Source of the DNA: CAVUAF01 sp963739375
GTDB lineage: Bacteria > Acidobacteriota > Terriglobia > Terriglobales > Acidobacteriaceae
DNA: 64,000 bases
NCBI GenBank assembly: GCA_963739375.1
Contig: CAVUAF010000015.1
Span: 124,001-188,000 of the forward strand
Reading direction: 5' to 3'
Of the stretch, positions 17,462 to 27,898 are shown piece after piece. Positions within the stretch are counted from its first letter, which is position 1. Each line of letters opens with the position of its first letter. The notes below the pieces were generated by a model, which had not been told where the DNA came from, searched no databases, and saw nothing but the letters and a program-made list of their open reading frames with translations. The position numbers and the translations under genes are program-made.

Positions 17462-18739
17462 TCAACTGGCGGCACGCCAAGGCTTGCTGGCATCGCTTTC
17501 CCACCAGGCCTTCCATGCGGAGGGGTCGAACAGTTCCTGGCTTGTGATTCTCCGCAAGCCGAGGTTGGCCCCTGCCCTCATCTGGGTGAGTTCGTGGTTG
17601 GCCATACTTGAGCGGGCTTGTTCGGGATCAAACTGCGGGTCAGTGACCACCCGGATCAACGGCTCCACCGCCCGTTCGTCTCCTACCCGGCCCAAGGCGC
17701 ACACCACCTCGGAAAGCAGGTTCGGGTCGCGCCTTGCAAGCAGCGTGTTGAGCGCCTTGACCAGGGCTGGCGTGGCCGCGACATCCTGGAGCCGGCCTAG
17801 CGTCTGGGCTGCCAGGTAACCAACTTTCCAAACGCGTCCATCGATGCTCTGCTCCAGCAGGCGTGAATACTCTTGCACCGCAGCCGCTCCCCTGATGTTG
17901 GCCAGCGCCTCGTCCCGCGCTTGCTGGAGCGCGCCCAAGCCTTCGATCGGCAAGGCAATGAGAGATCCTATCGCCGTGACATCGCCAACCGCGCCCACTG
18001 CACCCACAAGAGGCAGCTGGAGGCGGTCGAGCCTTTCTTGGGTCTTCGCCCAGGGATAAGCCATGCACGCGGAGTATTCCCGAAGCAACAGGGCCTCCGC
18101 CTCCGTCTTTCTACCTTGCGACTCCAGGCTAGCAGCCAATTCTCCCGAGAATTGGCTCCCCTTGCGGGCGTCGCGATCGTATTCGTAGATTTCGCCCATG
18201 CGTTCCAAGTCAAAGCTGTAGCGAAGCGCCGCCAGTAGCAGCGGCAGAGCGCGCCTCGCCTCCAGGCGGGCCAGGGCCACGGCCGATTCGCTCATCCTGG
18301 CCCAGTCGGAGCGCGCTTCGAGTCCTGCCATGTGGCGGTCGATCTCTGCTTCGCGCGCAAGAGCGCGCAGCGATGCGTCGCCTGTTTGGGCCAGGGCTTC
18401 ACCGGCAGCGATGCGCACGTCCTGCTTCGTGTCTTGCAGCAGTTTCTTGAGGGCTTCCGCAGCCCGCTGATCGCGAGTGGCCCACCAGCCCAGCTGCCGT
18501 GCTACACCGGCGCGCACCCAGGCAAGCTCGTGGTCCGCCAACTTGAGCAGGTCGTCAACCCCACCCAGCTGGCAGAAGCTTCGGAGCGCGGTGTCACCTA
18601 CCTCCGGGTCTGTCAGCAGAAGCTGCAAGGCTTCGAGGGCCTGTGCGCTTCGCTTCCCTGACTCGCCAATCCGTTGTGCAGCTCTGCGCCGAATCTGGGG
18701 GTAAGTCGCCCTCAGTCGCCATAGCCACCACCAGAGCAT
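17462..18739 (-). CDS. HEAT-repeat protein
   Basis: 425 residues. The first 25 contain a tryptophan-rich hydrophobic start (MLWWWLWRLRATYPQIRRRA), perhaps a membrane anchor. Most of the rest is made of HEAT-like helical repeats (AAEALKKLLQDTKQDVRIAAGEALAQTGD; EEYSRLLEQSIDGRVWKVGYLAAQTLGRLQD-like; VVCALGRVGDERAVEPLIRV). HEAT solenoids mediate protein binding; no catalytic site is visible. It is divergent from the M14 peptidase gene. Confidence 0.85.
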   Translation of the reverse strand: MLWWWLWRLRATYPQIRRRAAQRIGESGKRSAQALEALQLLLTDPEVGDTALRSFCQLGGVDDLLKLADHELAWVRAGVARQLGWWATRDQRAAEALKKLLQDTKQDVRIAAGEALAQTGDASLRALAREAEIDRHMAGLEARSDWARMSESAVALARLEARRALPLLLAALRYSFDLERMGEIYEYDRDARKGSQFSGELAASLESQGRKTEAEALLLREYSACMAYPWAKTQERLDRLQLPLVGAVGAVGDVTAIGSLIALPIEGLGALQQARDEALANIRGAAAVQEYSRLLEQSIDGRVWKVGYLAAQTLGRLQDVAATPALVKALNTLLARRDPNLLSEVVCALGRVGDERAVEPLIRVVTDPQFDPEQARSSMANHELTQMRAGANLGLRRITSQELFDPSAWKAWWESDASKPWRAAS

Positions 18740-18817
18740 GCCAATCCTCCAGGGGTCACACCAGCCGCTGCGATTCTATGCCTTCAACCTTGGACCAGCG
18801 TGGAGCGAGCGCGCTGC

Positions 18818-18823
18818 TATAAT
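18818..18823 (+). promoter_or_regulatory. Consensus -10 box of the M14 peptidase gene
   Basis: Perfect TATAAT, 33 nt before the ATG. The nearest -35-like TTGGAC (18790-18795) is 22 nt away, longer than ideal, so the -35 is uncertain. Confidence 0.5.
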
Positions 18824-18855
18824 GCGCGCGCTCAACTTCATCTCAGGGGCGAAAC

Positions 18856-22041
<3,186 letters not shown>

Positions 22042-22057
22042 GCGAATACTCCTTTAC

Positions 22058-22728
22058 GTTGTCATCCTGAGGAGCGTGGCGACGAAGGATGGCTGCGGGA
22101 GGCGAAGCTCGTTTTGCAAGATGACGTGGCCAGAAAGCCTGGAAATGCATCGGCAGGTAAGGAGCCGCGGGATCCTTCGGCCGCAAAGGGCGCGTCCTCA
22201 GGATGACACTTCTTATGAAAACGATGATGAAACAAACACTCTTACGTTGTCAGGAGCGTGGCGACGAAGGATCCCGAGACTGTTGGCGCAATGACGCCGT
22301 ATGCGGGAGGCGAAAAAGCTCGTTTTGCAGGATGACGTGGCCAGAAAGCCTGGGAATGCATCGGCAGGTAAGCATCCGCGGGATCCTTCGGCCGCAAAGG
22401 GCGCGTCCTCAGGATGACGCTTCTTGTGAAAACGACGATGAAATAAACACTCTTACGTTGTCAGGAGCGTGGCGACGAAGGATCCCGAGACTGCTGGCGC
22501 AATGACGCCGTATGCGGGAGGCGAAAAAGCTCGTTTTGCAGGATGACGTGGCCAGGAAGCCTGGGAATGCACGGGCAGGTAAGCAGCCGCTGGATCCTTC
22601 GGCCGCAAAAGGCGCGCCCTCAGGATGACGCTTCTTGTGAAAACGATGATGAAATAAACACTTTTACGTTGTCATCCTGAGGAGCATGGCGACGAAGGAT
22701 CCCGGGACTGCTGGCGCAGCGGTGTCGT
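22058..22728. repeat. Tandem array of about 211-bp REP-type units
   Basis: Three units begin GCGGGAGGCGAA at 22095, 22303 and 22514 (spacing 208 and 211). Each contains ATGACGTGGCC, a CGCGGGATCCTTCGG segment, CCTCAGGATGAC, a TATGAAAACGATGATGAAA-like segment and GGAGCGTGGCGACGAAGGA. Complementary GTCATCCTGAGG and CCTCAGGATGAC ends flank the units. The third unit leads into the GIY-YIG gene. No protein-coding gene is otherwise supported in this 687-bp stretch. Confidence 0.9.
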
Positions 22729-23193
22729 ATGAACCTTTTCGACGACAACGTCTGGTATTGCGTGTACATCATGGCGAGTCCAAGTGGCACGCTGTACATT
22801 GGCTCGACATGTGATCTTCAGCGTCGCGTGTGGCAGCACAAAGAGGGTCTGATCGCAGGCTTCACCAAGAAGTACGGTTGCACGCGTTTGGTGTATTTCG
22901 AGCGCCATGCCGAGCCGATTGACGCCGTCACCCGCGAACGGCGGCTGGAAGGTTGGACCCGCGCCAAGAAGGTCGCGTTGATCGAAAGTCAGAACCCGCG
23001 CTGGCAAGACTTGGCAAGAAACTGGGGTCGGCCCATGGCGTTACCCGGCGAAGCGATTCGCGACGCGGAACGACAGCTGCGGGAGGCGAAAAAGCTCGTT
23101 TTGCAGGATGACGTGGCCAGAGAGCCTGGAAATGCATCGGCAGGTAAGGAGCCGCGGGATCCTTCGGCCGCAAAGGGCGCGTCCTCAGGATGA
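22729..23193 (+). CDS. GIY-YIG endonuclease inside the repeat array
   Basis: 154 residues. The N-terminal 90 form a compact COG2827/UvrC-type GIY-YIG domain: WYCVYIMASPSGTLYIGST (the GIY and YIG strands), the catalytic Arg in CDLQRRVWQHKEG and a Glu-containing end (RERRLEGWTRAKKVALIE). From about residue 120 the reading frame runs into the repeat unit itself (KKLVLQDDVAREPGNASAGK), so the tail is repeat-encoded. Small stand-alone GIY-YIG proteins are often linked to mobile or repeat sequences. The two preceding repeat units look like the same unit with this gene deleted, which suggests a nuclease-bearing master copy. Confidence 0.88.
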   Translation: MNLFDDNVWYCVYIMASPSGTLYIGSTCDLQRRVWQHKEGLIAGFTKKYGCTRLVYFERHAEPIDAVTRERRLEGWTRAKKVALIESQNPRWQDLARNWGRPMALPGEAIRDAERQLREAKKLVLQDDVAREPGNASAGKEPRDPSAAKGASSG

Positions 23194-23219
23194 CACTTCT
23201 TATGAAAACGATGATGAAA
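23079..23219. repeat. Terminal repeat unit downstream of the GIY-YIG gene
   Basis: It starts GCGGGAGGCGAA like the units at 22095-22514 and is nearly identical to the first unit through the ATGAAAACGATGATGAAAC segment. It overlaps the 3' end of the nuclease gene and the start of the amidohydrolase gene. Confidence 0.85.
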
Positions 23220-24488
23220 CAAACACTGGCGTGGGTGCTATTCGCACTCCTGTTCGCGAGTGTCGCCGGCGCCCAGGCGGCGCCGCCGCAACGCGTCGTG
23301 GTCCTTCCCGGCCGCATCCTCGACGTCAAGACCGGGCGCTACCTGACCGGGCAGGCGATCGTGATCGAGGGAGACAAGATCGTGGCCGTGGGCAACCCGG
23401 GCCCGACCGGCTCCTCGCGCCTCATCAACCTGCCCAGCCTGACGGTGCTGCCCGGCCTCATTGACGTCCACACGCACCTCACCGGCGATCCCTACCACTT
23501 CGGCTACCAGGAGCTGGGGATCTCGGCGCCGCGCGAGGCGCTGTACGGCGCCAAGTACGCGAAGATCACGCTGGAGGCGGGTTTCACCACGGTGCGCAAC
23601 GTCGGCGCCAACGGTTACGCGGACGTCGCGCTACGCGACGCCATCAATGCCGGCGACGTTCCCGGGCCGCGCATGCTGGTCAGCGGGCCGGCGCTGGGCA
23701 TCACCGGCGGCCACTGTGACACGAACCTGCTGCCGCCGGCCTTCAACTATTCCGCCGAAGGCGTGGCCGACGGCATCGCCGCGGTGCAACGCAAGGTGCG
23801 CGAGGTCATCAAGTACGGCGCCGATGTCATCAAAATCTGCGCCACCGGCGGCGTGCTCTCCAAAGGCGACGATCCCAAGGCCTCGCAATACACGCTGGAA
23901 GAAATGAAAGCGATCGTCGCCGACGCGCACCGCCTGGGCCGCAAGGTGGCGGCGCACGCGCATGGCGGCGAGGGCATCCGCCTAGCCTCGGAGGCGGGCG
24001 TGGATTCCGTCGAGCATGGCACCTACATCGACGACGAAGGCATCGCCACCCTCAAGCGCAACGCTACCTACATGGTCCCCACCATCTACCTGAACCAGTG
24101 GCTGATGGAGAACATGGACAAGATCGGCATGCCCGACTTCTACCGGCGCAAGGAAGAAGAGGTTGCCAAGGTTTCGTTCGACAACATGGCGCACGCGGTG
24201 CGGGCGGGGGTGAAGATCGCCTTCGGCACCGACGCCGCCGTCTACCCGCACGGCCTCAACGCGCGCCAGTTTGCGGTGTACGTGAAGATGGGAATGACGC
24301 CACTGCAGGCCATCCAGTCCGCCACTTTGAGCGCCGCCGACCTGCTGGGGTGGAGCGACCGGGTCGGCGCGCTGGAGCCCGGGAAGTTCGCCGACCTGAT
24401 CGGCGTCGAAGGCGACCCGCTGCAGGACGTCACCACCCTGGAGCGCGTCAAGTTCGTCATGAAAGGCGGGCAGGTGGTGCGGCAGTAG
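23202..24488 (+). CDS. Secreted metal-dependent amidohydrolase (imidazolonepropionase/prolidase-like)
   Basis: The ATG at 23202 is chosen (AGGA 10 nt upstream); ATGs at 23190, 23211 and 23214 are also in frame. 428 residues: signal peptide (MKQTLAWVLFALLFASVAGA), then the amidohydrolase barrel with LIDVHTHL (HxH metal pair), GADVIKICATGG (probable carbamylated Lys), AHAHGGEGIR, DSVEHGTYID and the final metal Asp in FGTDAAVYPHG. Homologues hydrolyse C-terminal or acyl-amino-acid peptide bonds; the substrate here is unknown. The start codon and first codons lie in sequence that is duplicated three more times in the upstream repeats. Confidence 0.92.
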   Translation: MKTMMKQTLAWVLFALLFASVAGAQAAPPQRVVVLPGRILDVKTGRYLTGQAIVIEGDKIVAVGNPGPTGSSRLINLPSLTVLPGLIDVHTHLTGDPYHFGYQELGISAPREALYGAKYAKITLEAGFTTVRNVGANGYADVALRDAINAGDVPGPRMLVSGPALGITGGHCDTNLLPPAFNYSAEGVADGIAAVQRKVREVIKYGADVIKICATGGVLSKGDDPKASQYTLEEMKAIVADAHRLGRKVAAHAHGGEGIRLASEAGVDSVEHGTYIDDEGIATLKRNATYMVPTIYLNQWLMENMDKIGMPDFYRRKEEEVAKVSFDNMAHAVRAGVKIAFGTDAAVYPHGLNARQFAVYVKMGMTPLQAIQSATLSAADLLGWSDRVGALEPGKFADLIGVEGDPLQDVTTLERVKFVMKGGQVVRQ

Positions 24489-24537
24489 TTGCGGGAACCA
24501 TGGCCATCCTGAGCGGGCCGGCTGTGGGGGGCGACTC

Positions 24538-24960
24538 TCACTGCGCCCGCGGCCAGAACCAGCCATTCTCGATCGGCTGCCAGCCGAGGTGGGCGTAGTA
24601 GTCGGCCGCGATCTTCGAGGCCCGCAGGACCCACTGGATCTGCGGATCCATCGCCAGCGCCCGGGCGAGCAGTTCGCGGCCCACGCCCAGCCTCTGGAAT
24701 TCGGGCAGCACGGCCAGGTCGCAGACGTAGCCGTCGTAGGCGCCGTCGGTCCAGCCGCGCAGGATGCCCACCAGGGTTTCGTCCTGCCACGCGGTCAGCA
24801 CCACGTTGGCGCCCGCGTACATCGCGGCAATGCGGGCCACGTCGTCCACCGGACGAAACAAGGGCGCGGCCCGGTAGAGCGCGGCAATGACCGCGGCGTC
24901 GGGACGAACGTCACTCCGGTAGCGGATGGCGGAGGTTGCGGACATTCCTGGTTCCCTCAT
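24538..24960 (-). CDS. GNAT-family N-acetyltransferase
   Basis: 140 residues from 24960; an ATG at 24945 with GAGGG upstream is equally good. It shows the acetyl-CoA-binding motif LAVLPEFQRLGVGRELLARAL (Q/R-x-x-G-x-G/A at about residues 88-96) and a C-terminal SKIAADYYAHLGWQP strand-helix typical of GNATs. It transfers acetyl from acetyl-CoA to an unknown amine. It is convergent with the amidohydrolase. Confidence 0.9.
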   Translation of the reverse strand: MREPGMSATSAIRYRSDVRPDAAVIAALYRAAPLFRPVDDVARIAAMYAGANVVLTAWQDETLVGILRGWTDGAYDGYVCDLAVLPEFQRLGVGRELLARALAMDPQIQWVLRASKIAADYYAHLGWQPIENGWFWPRAQ

Positions 24961-25004
24961 CCCTTTCCATTTGGTGATTCCGCGCTGCGGCAGTGCTGCA
25001 ATAG

Positions 25005-25030
25005 AAAAGGGCCGGCGCCGGGCCGGCCCT
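25005..25030 (-). terminator. Rho-independent terminator after the DUF6580-like gene
   Basis: Nine-bp perfect GC stem (25008-25016 with 25022-25030) and a 5-nt loop, followed on the minus strand by TTTT. It lies 19 nt after the stop of the minus-strand gene. Confidence 0.75.
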
Positions 25031-25048
25031 CGCGAAAAAACCGCGGCC

Positions 25049-25555
25049 TCACACCGCGGCGGTGCGCGGCCGCAGCAGGTGGCTGAGCACGGGCAGCCCG
25101 AAAGCCACTCCGGTAAATACCAGGTCGCCCGCCAGCGTGTTGCGGAAGAAGGGCAGCGCGGCGACGTAGCAGGTCACCAGGCCCGGCCCCGTCAGCGGAT
25201 ACATCGCGCCCGAGGCCCACACCGCGAGGTTGCTGAGCACAAAGAAAGAAACGGAGAGCGCGAGCGACGCCCCCACCAGGCGGGGGAGGTTGACCTTGGT
25301 GCGCAGCAGCGAGCCCAGCGCCACCGCGCCGGCATACCAGGCCCAGGTGATCAGGTAGTCGGCGCCGAACGAATAGCCGTACCTGCGCGTGAGTACGACG
25401 TCGGCGGCGGCCAGCAGCGCCACCGGAATCCACATCTGCCGCAGCGGCCGGCGCGCTCCGAAGAAGAGCAGCGACGCCCCCACCGGGGTGAAGTTCAGCG
25501 GATGCGGCAGGAAGCGCACCACCACCGCGAGCACGACGTACAGGTAGGCCAACAT
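25049..25555 (-). CDS. DUF6580-like polytopic membrane protein (ECF-S-component-like)
   Basis: 168 residues from the ATG at 25555 (GAGGTG SD); the upstream extension is low complexity. About five hydrophobic segments: MLAYLYVVLAVVVRFLP, NFTPVGASLLFFGA, IPVALLAAADVVL, YLITWAWYAGAVALGSLL and SFFVLSNLAVW. The N-terminal LPHPLNFTPVGA and NLAVWASGAMYP motifs match a family of small putative transport proteins resembling ECF transporter S components. The substrate is unknown. A terminator follows, so it ends its transcript. Confidence 0.8.
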   Translation of the reverse strand: MLAYLYVVLAVVVRFLPHPLNFTPVGASLLFFGARRPLRQMWIPVALLAAADVVLTRRYGYSFGADYLITWAWYAGAVALGSLLRTKVNLPRLVGASLALSVSFFVLSNLAVWASGAMYPLTGPGLVTCYVAALPFFRNTLAGDLVFTGVAFGLPVLSHLLRPRTAAV

Positions 25556-25643
25556 GATCACCTCGTTCCCCCAGCGGCCGCGACCCGCGCCGCCGATCCC
25601 GGAAACTCTTATTTTCTGTGAGCCGCGGGGCCGCGTCAAGCAT

Positions 25644-26729
25644 TCACCGGCGGCGGCCGCCGCCCGGCATGCCCTCGCGGCGGCGGAAGAGGCTGCCAAA
25701 CGACTCCGCGGTCTCGTGCAACTCGCGGTCCAGCAGGACGACGCCGCCCAGCGGTGACTCGGTTTGCTCCAGGTACAGATAGCGCAAGTCGACGAACCGC
25801 ACCCGCCACAGGTCCGGCGCCGGCTGGTCGGCGCTGGTGTAGGGATAGTCGGCCCAATCCAGGTAGACCCGGCCCAGTTGCATGCCCTTGGCCGCGTGCG
25901 TTACCTCGGTTTCCTCGGGCTTGTAGTAGGTGCGCGCGTGCCGGTCCGGGTCGACCTCGCCGGCCAGGGTGTCCACGTGCATGGTCGCGAAGCGGCTCTC
26001 GGTCTCGATGACGCCGTGCCAGGTGAAGGGCGTGATCTCGTAGGGGAAGGCCGAAGCGCGGATGGGGTCTTCGCCTTCGTAGGTGAGGACGCTGAGCGCA
26101 ATCACCGCGCGCCGGTGATAGAAGTCGCGCACCCCCCAGATTGTGACCAGGAGGAGGAGCGCCACCGTTGCCCCCGCCCGGCCGCGCGAGCGCCGCGCCC
26201 CGATTTCCTCCTGGATCAGGCCAAACAGGAAGGGCAGCGCCAGCCCGCACACCAGCACCAGCAGGATGACCGGGTCGACGATGGGAACGATGTCCCAGTG
26301 GTACCAGCGCCACGAAAACGGCAGGAAGGGGCGCAGCCCGTAGGCGTTGGTGAAGTCGAGCAGCAGATGGCTGAGGGCCCCCAGACAGGCCAGCAGGGCC
26401 AGCACGCCCCAGCGCGGCGGGGGCGGGGGCGGGGGCGGGATGTGGTCGTCATCGGCGGCGCGCGGCGGCAGGGGCTGGGGCTGGCGCCAGCGGCGCCACA
26501 GCCAGACCAGCAGCAGCGTGGCCGCCACGTCCAGCGGCACTCCGATAAAGGCGTGGGTGAAGCCGCGATGGTGTGCGAACCCGGTCACCGGCCCTGCCAT
26601 GCCGATCAGCATGTCCAGGTCGGCGATCTCAGCGGAGATCACCAGGACGGCGGTGGCCAAGCCGGAGGTCCGGTTCAGTCCGGTGCGCGCCAGGCAGGCG
26701 CCGGTGAGCAGATGGGTAAGGGGATCCAA
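25644..26729 (-). CDS. YdjM/DUF457-like membrane-bound metal-dependent hydrolase
   Basis: 361 residues. The N-terminus MDPLTHLLTGACLAR, the D/H-rich SAEIADLDMLIG and GFAHHRGFTHAFIGVPLDV are the signature of the YdjM family, whose histidines and aspartates bind metal near the membrane. There are about four membrane segments up to residue 190. The C-terminal 170 residues are soluble with KGMQLGRVYLDWADYPY and FVDLRYLYLEQTESPLGG. Family members are LexA-regulated in E. coli, but no LexA box was found here. The exact reaction is unknown. It lies upstream of and co-directional with the DUF6580-like gene. Confidence 0.88.
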   Translation of the reverse strand: MDPLTHLLTGACLARTGLNRTSGLATAVLVISAEIADLDMLIGMAGPVTGFAHHRGFTHAFIGVPLDVAATLLLVWLWRRWRQPQPLPPRAADDDHIPPPPPPPPRWGVLALLACLGALSHLLLDFTNAYGLRPFLPFSWRWYHWDIVPIVDPVILLVLVCGLALPFLFGLIQEEIGARRSRGRAGATVALLLLVTIWGVRDFYHRRAVIALSVLTYEGEDPIRASAFPYEITPFTWHGVIETESRFATMHVDTLAGEVDPDRHARTYYKPEETEVTHAAKGMQLGRVYLDWADYPYTSADQPAPDLWRVRFVDLRYLYLEQTESPLGGVVLLDRELHETAESFGSLFRRREGMPGGGRRR

Positions 26730-26803
26730 GCCGTCTAATCTAACAAGGTTTCAAGTTCCACGTTGCAGTTTCAGGTTGCGACCGACCTCCCGCGCCATCA
26801 GGC

Positions 26804-27787
26804 TCACATCAGCAGGGTCAGCGCGTCCGGCACCATGGTGAGGCGAAGCGGGGGGCCGCCCAGCAGCTCGCCATCGGCCTGGGTGTGGACGCGCGCCGCC
26901 CGCCGCGTCCGCGGCCAGACCGCCGGCAGCGCGGCCGCCTCCGGCAGCACACGGCAATTCACCTCGGTCGCGGAAACGATCTCGATCGAGGGCACCTGCC
27001 ACGCCCGGCGCAACACGGCGGCGGTGGCGTGTTGCAGGATGGGCCAGCGGCGAGGGCTGTGAAACAGCACCAGGCGCATCTCGGCGCTGCGCAGTGAGGC
27101 CCCGGGGGTCAGCCGGCTCACCAGTCCGCCAAAACGATCAATACGCCCGGCGAGCAGTTGCGCCACCACCTCGCGGCGCGGCTCCGCCTGCCCGCTGACG
27201 CGGAATTCCACCTCCAGCGGCATGAACGAGTGCGTCCAGAACAGGCGCAAGGCGTGCGCATAGTAGGCCGCGAGTCCGTGGCGCGCCTTGGTTTCCGCGC
27301 CCAGCCGGTAGAACAGCTCCGCATCCGCGCCCGCGCCCGCGCTGATGATGAAGTAGCGGGCGGCGGTAGCGCCGGGCGTGGTGGTCCACTCCGCCCGCCC
27401 CACGGCGATGCGGCAGGTGCGCAAGGCCAGCAGGTAACGCGCCGCCGCCGCGGGATTTCGCGGTATGCCGAGTTCGGCCGCCAGTCCGTTGCCTGTACCC
27501 AGCGGGATGACCCCCAGCGGCACGCGCGTGCCCGCCGCCACCATGCCTTGCAGGGCATCGTGGACGGTGCCATCGCCGCCGCAGACCACGATCACCTCGC
27601 AGCCGGCGGCAATCGCGTCTAGCGCCTGCTGGCCGGCGGAACCCGGCGCGGTGGTGGCCACCAGCTCCGCTGCCACGCCGGCGGCGCGCAGCTCCGCGGC
27701 CGCGGCTTCCACTTGCGCCTGCCGCCGCCCGCGACGCGGCCCCGCGGCCGGGTTGTAGAGCAGCGCGACGCGTCTCAATCCGTCCAT
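26804..27787 (-). CDS. YegS/DagK-family lipid kinase
   Basis: 327 residues. N-terminal VALLYNPAAGPRRGR (nucleotide loop), CGGDGTVHDALQGM (GGDGT motif, about residues 88-101) and IPLGTGNGLAAELGIP define the diacylglycerol-kinase catalytic domain. The C-terminal beta-sandwich contains FIISAGAGADAELFYRLG. These cytoplasmic enzymes phosphorylate diacylglycerol or related lipids with ATP. It shares direction with the YdjM-like gene 74 nt downstream. Confidence 0.92.
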   Translation of the reverse strand: MDGLRRVALLYNPAAGPRRGRRQAQVEAAAAELRAAGVAAELVATTAPGSAGQQALDAIAAGCEVIVVCGGDGTVHDALQGMVAAGTRVPLGVIPLGTGNGLAAELGIPRNPAAAARYLLALRTCRIAVGRAEWTTTPGATAARYFIISAGAGADAELFYRLGAETKARHGLAAYYAHALRLFWTHSFMPLEVEFRVSGQAEPRREVVAQLLAGRIDRFGGLVSRLTPGASLRSAEMRLVLFHSPRRWPILQHATAAVLRRAWQVPSIEIVSATEVNCRVLPEAAALPAVWPRTRRAARVHTQADGELLGGPPLRLTMVPDALTLLM

Positions 27788-27798
27788 AGACAGGATTT

Positions 27799-27865
27799 CA
27801 CCACGAAGTCACGAAGACACGAAGTGCGAATGTAAATCTCTTCGTGCCTTCGTGTCTTCGTGGTG
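27799..27865. repeat. Palindromic CACCACGAAG-type intergenic repeat
   Basis: Inverted arms of the CACGAAG-NCACGAAG type (27799-27823 and 27840-27865). It lies between the divergent lipid kinase and ligA genes and is the A/T variant of the 5050 repeat. Confidence 0.75.
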
Positions 27866-27884
27866 AGCTTTCGTCAGCGGCACC

Positions 27885-27890
27885 TATAAT
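27885..27890 (+). promoter_or_regulatory. Consensus -10 box at ligA
   Basis: TATAAT ends 8 nt before the ligA ATG, so transcription would begin at or next to the start codon (leaderless mRNA). No good -35 is visible at the right distance. Confidence 0.45.
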
Positions 27891-27898
27891 CTCTGGCG

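Noticed and set aside
22058..22728. CRISPR array
   Set aside because: Units are about 211 bp with nearly constant internal sequence; there are no short repeats with variable spacers or cas genes.
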